A stretch of DNA of 47,066 nucleotides, taken from contig CAYWNA010000088.1 in NCBI GenBank assembly GCA_964459305.1, positions 1-47,066 on the forward strand, written 5' to 3'. Positions 1 to 9,517 of the stretch are shown here, one piece after another. The position numbers and the translations under genes were made by a program. The notes beneath the pieces are model-generated. The model searched no databases. It was given only the letters and a program-made list of their open reading frames with translations, and was not told where the DNA came from. Position 1 is the stretch's first letter. Every line of letters starts with the position of its first letter. Source of the stretch: CAYWNA01 sp964459305 (GTDB taxonomy: Bacteria > Planctomycetota > Planctomycetia > Pirellulales > Pirellulaceae).

Positions 1-4
1 GAAT

Positions 5-1408
5 TCACACGCGCCAGGGCTCTCGAATCGGCCGGCTGAGCATCTGGTTGGCTTCATCGTCATCGGGGAAGCATTCCTTGTCGGGGTCCCATTTCAGCGT
101 CTTGTTCAGGCGGAGCGCGATATTGCCCAGATGGCAGAGCGAGGCCGTGCGATGGCCCACTTCGACGGGTTCGATCGGCTCGTTGCGTGACTTGACGCAA
201 TCCAGGAAATTGCGGATATGGTCGGCGTAGTAGTCACGGCGCTGGTCGTCGGAGAAGTCAACGGGGTATTCCACGGGCTTCGGCAAATGGATCTCGTTCG
301 GACCGATTACGGAAGTCTTTATCGATGCGGGGTGCGTTTCGACCTTGTGCCTGGTGAAGGATATCCACCCTTTCGTGCCCTCAAACCGCGTTTCGCCCCC
401 CACTTCGCGGCTCTCCTGAATCAACTCGACGCCGTCGGCGAAACGGAGGCGATACTTGAGTCTCAACGCCGTGGTGAACAGACTGCCCTCAGGTGGCCAC
501 TCGACGTGCAGGGGCTCGACCTCGACGGGCCCGGTCAACGACGTACCGTGCCCCGTTTGGGCGATGTCGTTCGAATGCGCCCCGAGGTTGGTGATCTGCC
601 CGCCGGAGTAATCGAGGATGAAGCGGAACTTGTAGATGCAGCGGAGCTCATGATAGGGCACGTCGGGCGCGGGTCCGAGCCACATATCGTAGTCGAACCC
701 CTTCGGCACCGGCATCGGCTTCCATCCCGGGCCGGGTCCTACTTTGTTGTTCAAGCCGATGTAGCTGCGGATCGTCTTCAACTCGCCAATGCGGCCGTTT
801 CGGACCAGTTCGCAAGCCCGGCGAACGGCCGGGTTGGAGCGCCACTGGCTGCCGGTTTGAAGAATGCGGTTGTGGGCTCGCACCGCCTTGATCATCTCCT
901 GTCCGTCGCGCACGGTCAGCGTCATCGGCTTCTGGCAGAAGATGTCCTTTCCGGCTTTGGCTGCCATGACAGTCATTACGCAGTGCCAGTGGTCGGGTGC
1001 GACGATGGCCACCGCGTCGACGTCGTCGCGGTCGATGATCTTGCGGAAGTCACGGTACGCGGCCACGCCCTTGAATCGTCCGGACTGCGTTTTGCCGGCG
1101 TAGTACTTGTTGGCGATTTCCAGGGCCGGCTCGCGCCCCATCAGTTTCGTTTCGTTCCGGTAGCCGTAGCTGGCCGTGTTCACGTCGCAGATGGCGACGA
1201 CCTGGACGTCGTCGTTGCGCATGAACAGTTGCATGTCGGGAATGCCCCGAGTACCGGTGCCGATCACACCGACGTTGATGCGGTTGCTCGGAGCGTTGGC
1301 GCCCAACACGGAGGCCGGGACGATTTGAGCCGCGGCGAATGCTGCACTCGTTTTCAAGAAATCGCGACGGGATGGGCCGCAGCGGTTTCGATCTAGCTTG
1401 CGATTCAT
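5..1408 (-). CDS. Tat-exported Gfo/Idh/MocA family oxidoreductase
   Basis: A 467-residue NAD(P)-dependent dehydrogenase-like protein. The N-terminus carries a twin-arginine signal (SRRDFLKTSAAFAAAQIVPA), so it is probably exported folded with its cofactor. A Rossmann motif follows (VGVIGTGTRG, then VAICDVN), and further on come the EKP-type motif seen here as CQKPMTLTV and the GGQITNLGAHSNDIAQ segment of the C-terminal alpha/beta domain. The family oxidises or reduces sugars and polyols; the substrate cannot be read from sequence. The start is supported by GGAGGAAAAAC directly before the ATG. The gene runs off toward the window edge but is complete, with its stop at 5-7. Such exported paralogues are very numerous in planctomycetes. 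Confidence 0.93.
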   Translation of the reverse strand: MNRKLDRNRCGPSRRDFLKTSAAFAAAQIVPASVLGANAPSNRINVGVIGTGTRGIPDMQLFMRNDDVQVVAICDVNTASYGYRNETKLMGREPALEIANKYYAGKTQSGRFKGVAAYRDFRKIIDRDDVDAVAIVAPDHWHCVMTVMAAKAGKDIFCQKPMTLTVRDGQEMIKAVRAHNRILQTGSQWRSNPAVRRACELVRNGRIGELKTIRSYIGLNNKVGPGPGWKPMPVPKGFDYDMWLGPAPDVPYHELRCIYKFRFILDYSGGQITNLGAHSNDIAQTGHGTSLTGPVEVEPLHVEWPPEGSLFTTALRLKYRLRFADGVELIQESREVGGETRFEGTKGWISFTRHKVETHPASIKTSVIGPNEIHLPKPVEYPVDFSDDQRRDYYADHIRNFLDCVKSRNEPIEPVEVGHRTASLCHLGNIALRLNKTLKWDPDKECFPDDDEANQMLSRPIREPWRV

Positions 1409-1639
1409 GTTTTTCCTCCATCGGATTGAGTGTGATCAGCCTAAGTCTCGTCAACGCTGATTGTGTTGTCAAATACCTGGCCCGATAGTCGCGCAGGCAG
1501 TTCGACGTACGCCGGCGTAAAACACTCGGCTGCCCTCTCCTCGTCCTTCTCACGTATTCACGCCCCATTTCCCATTTGACTTCCCACACTTTGGCACGCG
1601 ATTTGCGCCGTGCCCCTGAAAAGCAGGGTTTTGGGCGAT
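1409..1639. other. Intergenic stretch without a recognisable gene
   Basis: About 230 bases separate the divergent start of the oxidoreductase from the transposase remnant. I see no open frame with protein-like content, no tRNA and no clear promoter beyond the Shine-Dalgarno of the minus-strand gene near 1411-1420. Confidence 0.5.
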
Positions 1640-1864
1640 CGGCATCGGCTTCATCGTGACCAACCTGAACAAGCAGTCGACGAACGTCGTGAAGTTCTAC
1701 AACGGTCGCGGCACAGCCGAGCAGTGGATCAAGGAGGGCAAGAACGCCGTCAAATGGACGAAGCTCTCCTGCCGCACGTTCAAGGACAACCAGACGCGGT
1801 TGCAACTGTTCGCCTTGGCTTACAACCTTGCGAACTTCCTGCGGCGGTTGGCGCTGCAGCGTGA
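1640..1864 (+). mobile_element. IS1380-family transposase, 3'-terminal remnant
   Basis: The frame from about 1640 reads GIGFIVTNLNKQSTNVVKF, then YNGRGTAEQWIKEGKNAVKW and ALAYNLANFLRRLAL. These are the conserved C-terminal end of IS1380-type DDE transposases, including the YNGRGTAEQWIKEGK block that carries the last catalytic Glu. Everything upstream (roughly 85 percent of a normal transposase) is absent, and no start codon or terminal repeat is visible. The frame stays open into the caspase fragment that follows, giving a chimeric open frame of 261 codons (1656-2441). This is a dead insertion-sequence scar marking a rearrangement. Confidence 0.85.
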
Positions 1865-1929
1865 AATCATCTATGGCGAAGCGGCCATTCGCAAGAACCG
1901 GTCCGCAAGCGAACCAGTTAGGCTCGAAC

Positions 1930-2445
1930 TTCAGTTCAAAGAAGCGACGGGCGCTGGGCAGCTTCATGTGTTGGCAGTGGGCGTGAATCGCTTTGCCGAA
2001 GAAAGTATCAACCTGCGTTTTGCCGCGCCGGACGCTCGCGCTGTCGCAGAGATCTTCCAAAAACGCGAGCCGACACTGTACGGCGGAGGCCGCGTCCAAA
2101 TCACTCAGTTGCTGGACGATCGGGCGACCACGGAAAGCGTGTTCGCCGCTTTGGCCGATGTCTCAGCCAAGGCCAAACCGCAGGGCACCTTCTGCCTGTT
2201 CCTGGCGGGGCACGGCACCATGGTTGGCCAACGCTCTATTAACCGGCGTCGGCGCGGTAGACAAGGGACCGCTGAAACGCCGCACCGCACGAGCCGACGA
2301 CGAAGAAAAGGTGGTAAAGGTGCGCGAGTGGCTGGGTTTCGCCCAGGACGAGGTACCGATCGTCACCCGCGCCTTTTTCGGCCAGGAGCAGTTCATCCGC
2401 TTTACCGGTGCCGAATCGAATTTCGCCGTGTTACCGCTTGATTAG
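1930..2445 (+). pseudogene. Decayed caspase-like (peptidase C14) gene with internal deletion
   Basis: From about 1950 the frame reads QLHVLAVGVNRF, NLRFAAPDARAVAEIF and FLAGHGTMVGQR, which matches the start of a caspase-fold domain up to the catalytic His. At about 2232 the text jumps and changes frame, continuing as NALLTGVGAVDKGPLKRR and ending EQFIRFTGAESNFAVLPLD. Aligned by eye with the second caspase domain of the next gene, roughly 314 bp are missing between its positions 7354 and 7668, which removes the catalytic Cys (DTC) block. A loss of that size is not a multiple of three, which explains the frame change. The remnant is the end of a second WD40-caspase-type gene and cannot be an active protease. 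Confidence 0.82.
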
Positions 2446-2466
2446 CAACGGTAGAATAAACTAAGG

Positions 2467-2504
2467 GTGTCCGGGAATTGCGGCCCATTCGCATTCCCGG
2501 ACAC
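2467..2504. repeat. Perfect 12-bp inverted repeat (hairpin)
   Basis: The arms GTGTCCGGGAAT (2467-2478) and ATTCCCGGACAC (2493-2504) are perfectly complementary around a 14-nt loop. It lies between the caspase pseudogene and the intact WD40-caspase gene. It has no T tract, so it is either a REP-like element or a weak terminator for the pseudogene. The ATG at 2478 falls inside its left arm, an argument against using that codon as the start of the next gene. Confidence 0.6.
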
Positions 2505-2552
2505 ATTCGATTAATTGCACTCGCAGGACATCGATCGAAAAAGGGGCATGCC

Positions 2553-5500
2553 GTGAATACGAAAAACCGTCTGATATGGGCCGGGCTAACCATTCTGGCT
2601 GAACTCGTGCTTTGCGTCGATGCGACGGCATGGGCGCAAGATACAACTGATATCGCAGAAGACACGTGCGTTCTTGAGATGAATCTGCCGGCAAGGGCGA
2701 ACATTAGCATCGACGGTCGCGACTATGGCACGAAGCGAGAGTTGACGTTTCGTGGCCTGCAACCGGAGAAGACCTATCATTCTACCGTTCATATTCGTTT
2801 CGCCGATGGTGGACAGGAGGAGCGCAGGGTCTTCATCGAAGGTGGCCGCCGGATTCAGCTTGCCGTGGCCGATCCCACCACAGACCAGCCCCGACTCGCC
2901 TTGCAAACTGGACATTCGGAAGCGGTCAAATGTGTTGCCATAAGCCCCAATGGACGCTACATCGCGTCAGGCGTCAACGGTACGCAAGTGATTCTCTGGA
3001 AGAGGGCAACCGGCAGGCAGTTGCGCACACTGGTCGGATTGAACTATCAATTGCAGTCACTTGCTTTCAGCGCGGATAGCCAGTGGCTCACGGCCACCGC
3101 GTTCTATGACGACGGTCGCTGCAGCGAGGTGGCAGTTTGGGACGTAGCCACGGGCGAAATGCTTCGACATATCCCACGAGTCGAGGCCGAGTTGAAGTCC
3201 GTCGCGGCATCCAGCGATGGTCAGTCAATTGTCGCTGCAGGAAACCGTACGGCTAAAGAAACTGGCTCAGGGGAGTATACCACTGAGTGTTTTGTCCACG
3301 TTTGGGACGTTGTCAGCGGCCGTCCGTTGGACCAGACCGTTGAGTTTCGCCTTGCGGGATTCCTGGTGTCCACCGTAGCCCAACGGGATGTCGTTATCAG
3401 CCGGGATGGCCGCTACGTTTTGTTTGCTGCAAGTGAGGAGAAGGTTGTGGTCGATGTTGCCACCGGCCAGAAACATCCGTTTGACCCGGAGTATATTGGC
3501 AATGTGAGCTTCAGTTGGGACGGCAACAAGATTCTGGCTGCCGTTCACAAGCGAATCGGGCTTTGGGATCGACGGACCGGCCGACAGTTGGGCATGGTCG
3601 GTGGTCCGGTTAGCGAGATCAGTCAACTGTCGTTCAGTCGCGACGGGAAGAGTCTCCTGTCGGTGGGAGACGATTATCAATCGCCAGGCACCATTCAGCT
3701 CTGGGATGTGGAAACGGGGTTTCTGCGGAGGACGCTTCGTCCACAAGAAAAGGAAATCGCTATCATCGCAATAGCCCCGGACGGCCGTCGCGGCATATCT
3801 GTTGCCGATGGCAGCAAGAAAGTCTTGTTATGGGATTCGGCCAACGGAGACATAATCCACACTCTTGCACACAACGACGAGGTGCGTGGTGCTCAATTCG
3901 GTCCTGACGGCAAACATCTGATTACGCACGATTTCAAGGCAATACTGTGGGACACGGCAAGCGGGGAGAAGATTCGCGAACTTGGCGAAGCCCGCGAATG
4001 TGCCGTTATCAGTCCCGATGGAAGATATGTTCTAACCGACAGCGTGTTGCGCGAACTGTCCACCGGAAATGAGGTTCGTAAATTCAAGGCGCGAAAACAT
4101 AACATAGAATTCGCTTCGTTCAGCGCTGACAGCCGACGACTGGTTACGATCGGCAGAGGTAAAAACAGTCGCGGAGATCGCACACACAACGCGATCGTTT
4201 GGGACGTGGGATCTGGGCAGACTCTGCGCACCGTCGAGGGCAGCAAGAGAGGATACATAAGATTCGCCCAGTTCAGTCCGGATGGCGACAGGTTGTTGGT
4301 TCGGTGCTGGCCAGATCACGATGACCAAACATGGGAGGATACCGCCACGATTTGGAGCGTCGAAACGGGTCGGCAGTTGTTAGAGATTGTTGGAGAGGAT
4401 ATCGATGACAGCATTTCTGCGGCGGCGTTGAGCCCCGACGGTCGCGTTCTGGCGACAGGCGTGCATGAGCGTGTTGTGCTGCGTGACTCGGCCAGCGGAC
4501 GTATGCTGCGGACATTATCCGGCCACGACAATTTCGTGCAGGCGGTAGTCGTCAGTCCTGACGGCCAGTGGATTGCTGCTGCCAGTTGGGACCACGAACC
4601 AGACAGAAGCCAGCCCCAACTGTTGCTCTGGAACGTCGCGACAGGTGCTGTTGCGCACGATTTTGGCGGTCATCAGGAGCAGATCCATTCGTTGACGATC
4701 ACTCCGGACGGTAAACAAGTTCTGACCGGCGGCGAAGACGGCATACCGATCCTGTGGGACCTCTCGACAGGAAAACGCGTGCGGGCGTTTCAAGGCAACG
4801 ACAACGCAGTGAATTTCGTTAAGATCGACTCGCAGACGGATCGAATCGTCTTAAGCCAGGCCGACCAGTGGATAGCGTGGGTTCCAGATCAGCGGCCTCA
4901 GGTTGAGCGGCTGCGCGACGAGGTGAATAGCCTGAGCGCTGACGGTGCCATGGCGTTTACGTGTAGCGGCAACCAGCCCGGAATTCTGTGGGAGACGGAG
5001 ACAGGGCGGACGATTGTAACTGTCAAACCGAGGAATCAGTACTTTTGTTCGGCTATCAGTGACAATCATCGTTACCTTGTGACCAGTACCGTGCGCGGCA
5101 CGATGAGCGACGGTGGAACGTGCCTCTGGGATGCGCGAACCGGAAACCGGCTGCATGAATTCGCCCCGGGGGGGCTGGTTAACCGCGTGACGTTTAACCC
5201 TGACAGTCGCCGAGTCATCTTAGCATCCGGTTGGAAAGGAACACTTCGATCGTTTGATGTGCCCAGTGGCCGCCAGCTTTCGAACTTCACAGGACACACA
5301 TACTGGACCGTAAGCCTGGACTTCAGCACCGATGGACGTCGATTGGCGACCGGTTCACTCGATCGGCAAGCGATTATCTGGAATGTTGCCGATGGGCGTC
5401 GGTTGCACACCCTCGCCGGACACATCTCCGGCGTCCGTAGCGTCAAATTCAGTCCCCGCGATCGGTACGTCGCCACCGGCGCCGACGATGGCACAGTGAA

Positions 5501-7883
5501 ACTGTGGGAGGTCGCGACCGGACGGCTGTTGAGAACGCTCGAAGGACATCAGGGGGCGGTTATTTCGCTGCTGCATGCCGACGATGGTACCATCCTCCTC
5601 ACTAGTTCGCGCGACGGCACTGTTCGGTTCTGGGACATTGCCACGGGGCAACAGTTGGCAGCCGCGATGTTGGTGAACAATAGGAGCGACTGGTTGGCAG
5701 TCACGCCCGAAGGGCTCTTCGATGGGTCGGCAGGTGGTCGACAGGAAGTCAGCTTTCGCGTTGGTGGGGATCTCAAAGTTGTCCCTGTGGATCGGTTCTT
5801 CCAGGACTTCTATTATCCTGGTTTGCTGTCAGCGGTTTGGAGCGGCGAACGGCCGGTACCAGAGATGTCTCTTGGCAAATCGTTACCGCCAACGATTAGA
5901 ATCGTTACGCCGACAAAAGACGGAACGGCGGGCGCTAGTCGGGTAACGATCGAAGTGGACGTTACGGATCAGGGCGGTGGCGTCAAAGGCCCGTGGATCA
6001 AACAGAACGGTGCTCGCGTGCTGGTCCAAGGGACGGCAGAACGAACTGCCCGAAGCGTTCGGCGAAAGTTCCCCATTTCTCTGGTCGAGGGTGAGAATCG
6101 GATCGAGATCCATGCGGCCAGCGCTGATGGATCGTGGGAAAGCGAACCGGCGGTACTGACGCTCCGTTATGCGGAACCGCTGGAAAAGCCGGAACTGTAT
6201 GTCCTTGCCGTTGGCATCAACGACTATCAACGGGAGGAGATGCGTCTTGAATACGCCACTGTGGACGCCCAGGCAATGGCGGCTCTGTTTCAACGACGCG
6301 GCCCGGAGCTCTACAAACAGGCGCATGTACACGTGTTGGAAGACGAGTCGGCGACTCGTTCTGGGATTCTCCGTGCTATTCGTGGCGTTGGGCAAGTCGC
6401 TCGCAAGCAGGATACCGTAATCGTCTTCCTTGCCGGACACGGCACCGTGGTCGACTCGCGCTATTATTTCCTGCCCCATGACTTCGAACGCACGTCGAAC
6501 TCTCTGGAAGAAGATGTGCGATCCCAGGGATTGCCAACAACCGACATTGGCACGGCTTTGGCTGCCGTTCCGTCGTTGAAGCGAATGTTGCTGCTGGATA
6601 CGTGTCAGTCCGGTGGTGCGGTAGCTGCAGCTCGTACAGCCCGCGATCCTTTTGCCCTGCGAGGTGCCATCGAACGCCTGGCGCGTGCCGAAGGCGCGTT
6701 CAGCATCGCTGGGGTGGCCACCAGCGAGAAAGCCGCCGAGGTATCGGACCTGGGGCATGGCGTGTTGACCTACAGTCTTCTGGCGGGTCTCCGGGCGGTC
6801 GACGAAGGACCACTGAAAGATCGTTGGCTGCGAGTTGAAGACCCCACTCCGGTGGCCTACGTGTTGCCATGGTTCAATTTTGCCTCAAGCCACGTGCCGG
6901 AGTTGACACAGAAGTACTTCGGCAGTGCGGCGGACGTGCAGCACAACCTTGGCGGTACAAGCTTTCCGGTGTTGCCCGTACCACTTGGCGACCCATCCGT
7001 TCCGAGTGAGGTTGCGACACCTACGCGGCCATCCGAGGAACCGTTGCCGGTCATTCGTCCTGCGGTGAAACCGGGTGAAGGTCCAGCTCTGCACTTCATA
7101 GCGATCGGCGTGAACAAATACCAGCATGAGGCGATGAACCTGAGATTCGCCGCCCCAGACGCGCGTGCGATGGCCGGACTGTTTCGACAACGAGGCCCAG
7201 GGCTCTACGGCACTGTAAGTGTCACAGAGGTCATCGATGGCCAGGCGACCAAGACGAACATCGAGAAATCACTTCAAGGCATCGCCAAGACGGCGAAGCC
7301 GAGCGACACGTTGATTGTGTTCCTGGCCGGTCACGGCACCATGGTCGGACAACGTTACTATTTCATTCCCCACGACTTCAGGCGACAAGCCGCTGAATTG
7401 AACGACGATGTGCGTGCCCAAGGACTGCCGGCCGATGTTTTGGCGGATGCGGTGGCAGCGGTTCCCGCTTTGAAGCGGGTGCTGATTCTGGATACCTGTG
7501 CATCGGGCGGTGCACTAGAAATCAGCCGTCAGGGCGGCGGGACGTTTGCATTCCGCGGAGCGATTGAGAAACTCAACGAAAAGCAGGGAGTCTTCACGAT
7601 CGCCGCTTCCTCGGCCAGCGACGAGGCCCAAGAGATCGAAGCTCTCGGTCACGGCGTGTTGACCTATGCCCTACTTGCCGGTCTACGTGCCGTGGGTGGA
7701 GGCCCACTCGAAGGTCAAGGTGTCCGGCCAAGCGGCCCATCCGGTACGGTGGACGTACTTGACTGGCTAAGCTATGCCGCGGGTCACGTGCCTCGTCTTA
7801 CGGAACGCTACCTGGGCCAAGTTCAAGACGTACAAACCAGCGGCCAAGGTCAAAGTTTCCCGTTATTGCCGCTGGAAGACTAA
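2553..7883 (+). CDS. Secreted giant protein: about 21 WD40 repeats plus two caspase-fold protease domains
   Basis: A 1776-residue protein from a GTG start, preceded by AAAGGGG at 2540-2545 and followed by a signal peptide (NRLIWAGLTILAELVLCVDA, cleavage near WAQ). Residues ~120-1045 contain WD-type repeats ending in LWD-xx-TG-like motifs. I count 21, which would make three seven-bladed propellers. A linker with TPEGLFDGS and an Ig-like stretch (nt 5880-6165) follow. Two peptidase C14 domains come next, at nt 6196-6990 and 7084-7880. Each keeps the His (LAGHG, codons at 6438 and 7332) and Cys (LDTCQSGG at 6603; LDTCASGG at 7497). Family knowledge: bacterial caspase homologues fused to propellers or other sensing modules are thought to act in conflict or cell-fate control; the role here is inference. 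An alternative ATG at 2478 lies in a hairpin. Confidence 0.92.
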   Translation: MNTKNRLIWAGLTILAELVLCVDATAWAQDTTDIAEDTCVLEMNLPARANISIDGRDYGTKRELTFRGLQPEKTYHSTVHIRFADGGQEERRVFIEGGRRIQLAVADPTTDQPRLALQTGHSEAVKCVAISPNGRYIASGVNGTQVILWKRATGRQLRTLVGLNYQLQSLAFSADSQWLTATAFYDDGRCSEVAVWDVATGEMLRHIPRVEAELKSVAASSDGQSIVAAGNRTAKETGSGEYTTECFVHVWDVVSGRPLDQTVEFRLAGFLVSTVAQRDVVISRDGRYVLFAASEEKVVVDVATGQKHPFDPEYIGNVSFSWDGNKILAAVHKRIGLWDRRTGRQLGMVGGPVSEISQLSFSRDGKSLLSVGDDYQSPGTIQLWDVETGFLRRTLRPQEKEIAIIAIAPDGRRGISVADGSKKVLLWDSANGDIIHTLAHNDEVRGAQFGPDGKHLITHDFKAILWDTASGEKIRELGEARECAVISPDGRYVLTDSVLRELSTGNEVRKFKARKHNIEFASFSADSRRLVTIGRGKNSRGDRTHNAIVWDVGSGQTLRTVEGSKRGYIRFAQFSPDGDRLLVRCWPDHDDQTWEDTATIWSVETGRQLLEIVGEDIDDSISAAALSPDGRVLATGVHERVVLRDSASGRMLRTLSGHDNFVQAVVVSPDGQWIAAASWDHEPDRSQPQLLLWNVATGAVAHDFGGHQEQIHSLTITPDGKQVLTGGEDGIPILWDLSTGKRVRAFQGNDNAVNFVKIDSQTDRIVLSQADQWIAWVPDQRPQVERLRDEVNSLSADGAMAFTCSGNQPGILWETETGRTIVTVKPRNQYFCSAISDNHRYLVTSTVRGTMSDGGTCLWDARTGNRLHEFAPGGLVNRVTFNPDSRRVILASGWKGTLRSFDVPSGRQLSNFTGHTYWTVSLDFSTDGRRLATGSLDRQAIIWNVADGRRLHTLAGHISGVRSVKFSPRDRYVATGADDGTVKLWEVATGRLLRTLEGHQGAVISLLHADDGTILLTSSRDGTVRFWDIATGQQLAAAMLVNNRSDWLAVTPEGLFDGSAGGRQEVSFRVGGDLKVVPVDRFFQDFYYPGLLSAVWSGERPVPEMSLGKSLPPTIRIVTPTKDGTAGASRVTIEVDVTDQGGGVKGPWIKQNGARVLVQGTAERTARSVRRKFPISLVEGENRIEIHAASADGSWESEPAVLTLRYAEPLEKPELYVLAVGINDYQREEMRLEYATVDAQAMAALFQRRGPELYKQAHVHVLEDESATRSGILRAIRGVGQVARKQDTVIVFLAGHGTVVDSRYYFLPHDFERTSNSLEEDVRSQGLPTTDIGTALAAVPSLKRMLLLDTCQSGGAVAAARTARDPFALRGAIERLARAEGAFSIAGVATSEKAAEVSDLGHGVLTYSLLAGLRAVDEGPLKDRWLRVEDPTPVAYVLPWFNFASSHVPELTQKYFGSAADVQHNLGGTSFPVLPVPLGDPSVPSEVATPTRPSEEPLPVIRPAVKPGEGPALHFIAIGVNKYQHEAMNLRFAAPDARAMAGLFRQRGPGLYGTVSVTEVIDGQATKTNIEKSLQGIAKTAKPSDTLIVFLAGHGTMVGQRYYFIPHDFRRQAAELNDDVRAQGLPADVLADAVAAVPALKRVLILDTCASGGALEISRQGGGTFAFRGAIEKLNEKQGVFTIAASSASDEAQEIEALGHGVLTYALLAGLRAVGGGPLEGQGVRPSGPSGTVDVLDWLSYAAGHVPRLTERYLGQVQDVQTSGQGQSFPLLPLED

Positions 7884-7889
7884 TCTGGC

Positions 7890-8100
7890 AGCTTGCTTTT
7901 TTGTCTGACTCACGATGGCAGCGTTGGCTCGGAAGAGTTGTTTGCCGAACATTGCCGTTGGGGCGAAATACATGGTCGCGTGCCGGCGGTGCTGCCCCCA
8001 CATGCGAACGAACCCGTCCCAGATCGTCGGCTTCGAATCGGCTACGTGTCGCCCGACCTAAGGGACCACGCCGTGGCTCGGTTCTTCGCACCCGTCGACT
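7890..8100 (+). pseudogene. Remnant of an O-GlcNAc-transferase-type (GT41) gene
   Basis: The frame beginning at 7893 contains LFCLTHDGSVGSEELFAEH, then PDRRLRIGYVSPDLRDHAVA. This is the junction between the TPR part and the first catalytic half of SPINDLY/OGT-like GT41 transferases. After FFAPV (about 8096) the similarity stops and the same frame continues into an unrelated beta-barrel-like protein. Only about 65 residues of a protein normally longer than 500 survive. No start signal or active-site region remains, so this is a gene fragment left by recombination. Confidence 0.65.
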
Positions 8101-9340
8101 TGCTCCGTCTGCCCGAGGGCTGGCAGGAGCCGAGACCGCTGGAGCGGTTTGCCGAGTTTCTCGGTGCGGATCCCATTGTCCCCACGTCGTGCCTGCATTG
8201 GGCTGGTTCTCAGGGTTACGTATGGGAACCGCGACTGGTGGGCCACGGTTCGTACGAGTTGTTCGGATTCGCGCTGCGACGCGACTAGGAAAGGCAGGAT
8301 GTCCTCAGCCATCAACTGACCCTGGATTTGGATCTTCGACTCACCGGAACGGAGCGGTTTCACGTTCAATACCGGCCCATCGGCAGCGAAACACGGGAGG
8401 ATCGTACTATCAGTTCAGCGATCCGAAAGGCTATGTGGACAACTCGACTGGCGAACCGGACCGATACTGGTTCGAAACCGAGCTGCACAGTCTGGTTGGG
8501 GCGAATCGAGATTGGTTTGCTTCGTTGGGCTACAACATCGGGGTCGGTCGGATCCCCTTCTGGCCGCATAATTCGCTGCTGATGAACGACGAGATGCTGG
8601 CCGTTGTGATCAGCAAGAACTCAATCTACTTTGGCACGCTGAGTAACCTGAATATCCAAGCGATCTACGGGTTCAACGACATATCGACGTTCTTCGACGC
8701 GGACGCCCGCATGTACGCAGTGTACGCATCCGCCGATTATCGCAGGACCTTCTCTGAAGCGACCTGCGCCCTGGTGCAGCACACGGAGGATGCCTCGCGA
8801 GACTCCCACTTTGCCGGGATCAGCCACACGAAGCCCATCGGCCCGATCCAACTTGGCAGGTCGAGCGTTATTCAAGTGAGGCGATCGAGGTGGGTTGGCT
8901 GCCGGGCAGTTGTTCGTCGTCGAGAGGTATCTGCCGCGAGTTTTCGAACACCACGTGCTGGGAATCGAACACGGCGTTTTCTACTGCAACGCTTTCTGGG
9001 CCAGCGAAGGCTGGAATTCGATTGGGGCGGCAACTTCAATCGTCTGACTTCCACCTTCGAAGTGAATCCGCTCGTACGGATCTCCCTGTTTCCGCCATTG
9101 GAAACGACATGGGGCGCGGGGACGGGCGTGCAGATGTTCCGTCATCACGAAGACGAATCGCTCATCCCCGAAGTGGCTTTCGAGGACCGCGGAGGCTCAG
9201 CCGTATGGGGTGTGGGCCTGCGTTACCTTCGAAAAACCGGCCCCAGGACCTATGTGCAAGCACTCGCCGTCGCCAATTTCAACCGTGATTCACGATTCGA
9301 GCGCGACGGTATCTTCCTGTCGTACTTCGTTGTGTTCTAG
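8101..9340 (+). pseudogene. Frame-shifted conserved planctomycete protein, probably an outer-membrane beta-barrel
   Basis: Protein-like text runs through several frames. First comes HWAGSQGYVWEPRLVGHGSYELF, ended by an in-frame TAG at 8286-8288. The same frame resumes with HQLTLDLDLRLTGTERFHV. After a shift near 8390 it reads SYYQFSDPKGYVDNSTGEP through HFAGISHTKPIGPIQL. Further shifts between about 8850 and 9030 give RYSSEAIEVGW and then FVVERYLPRVFEHHVLGIE. Finally GGNFNRLTSTFEVNPLVRIS runs to the stop at 9340. The alternating amphipathic strands and frequent aromatics suggest a porin-like barrel; I do not know a characterised homologue. With one stop and at least three shifts it is a pseudogene unless the assembly is poor here. 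Confidence 0.68.
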
Positions 9341-9446
9341 CCCATCTCCCGTGGCAATCCGGCTGTCGGCTTCGCGGTCGCAACCGCCTCCTCTCGCCGC
9401 CTACCGCGCAAGACCGATCGAAACACGGATTGCCTTCGAATACAAT

Positions 9447-9475
9447 ATCCAACGTGTTGCGCTACGTCGTTGGAT
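9447..9475. repeat. Small inverted repeat upstream of the PD40/haem gene
   Basis: ATCCAACG (9447-9454) and CGTTGGAT (9468-9475) form an 8-bp stem with a 13-nt loop, about 40 bp before the ATG at 9518. It could be an operator or chance; there is no further support. Confidence 0.25.
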
Positions 9476-9517
9476 GACCGGGCACATGGTATGCGAGACC
9501 AGAGAAACGGGTGACAG

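Noticed and set aside
218..1396. 392-codon open frame antisense to the Gfo/Idh/MocA gene
   Set aside because: It lies wholly inside a well-recognised gene on the other strand, has no domain-like motif, and is expected from GC-rich codon usage.
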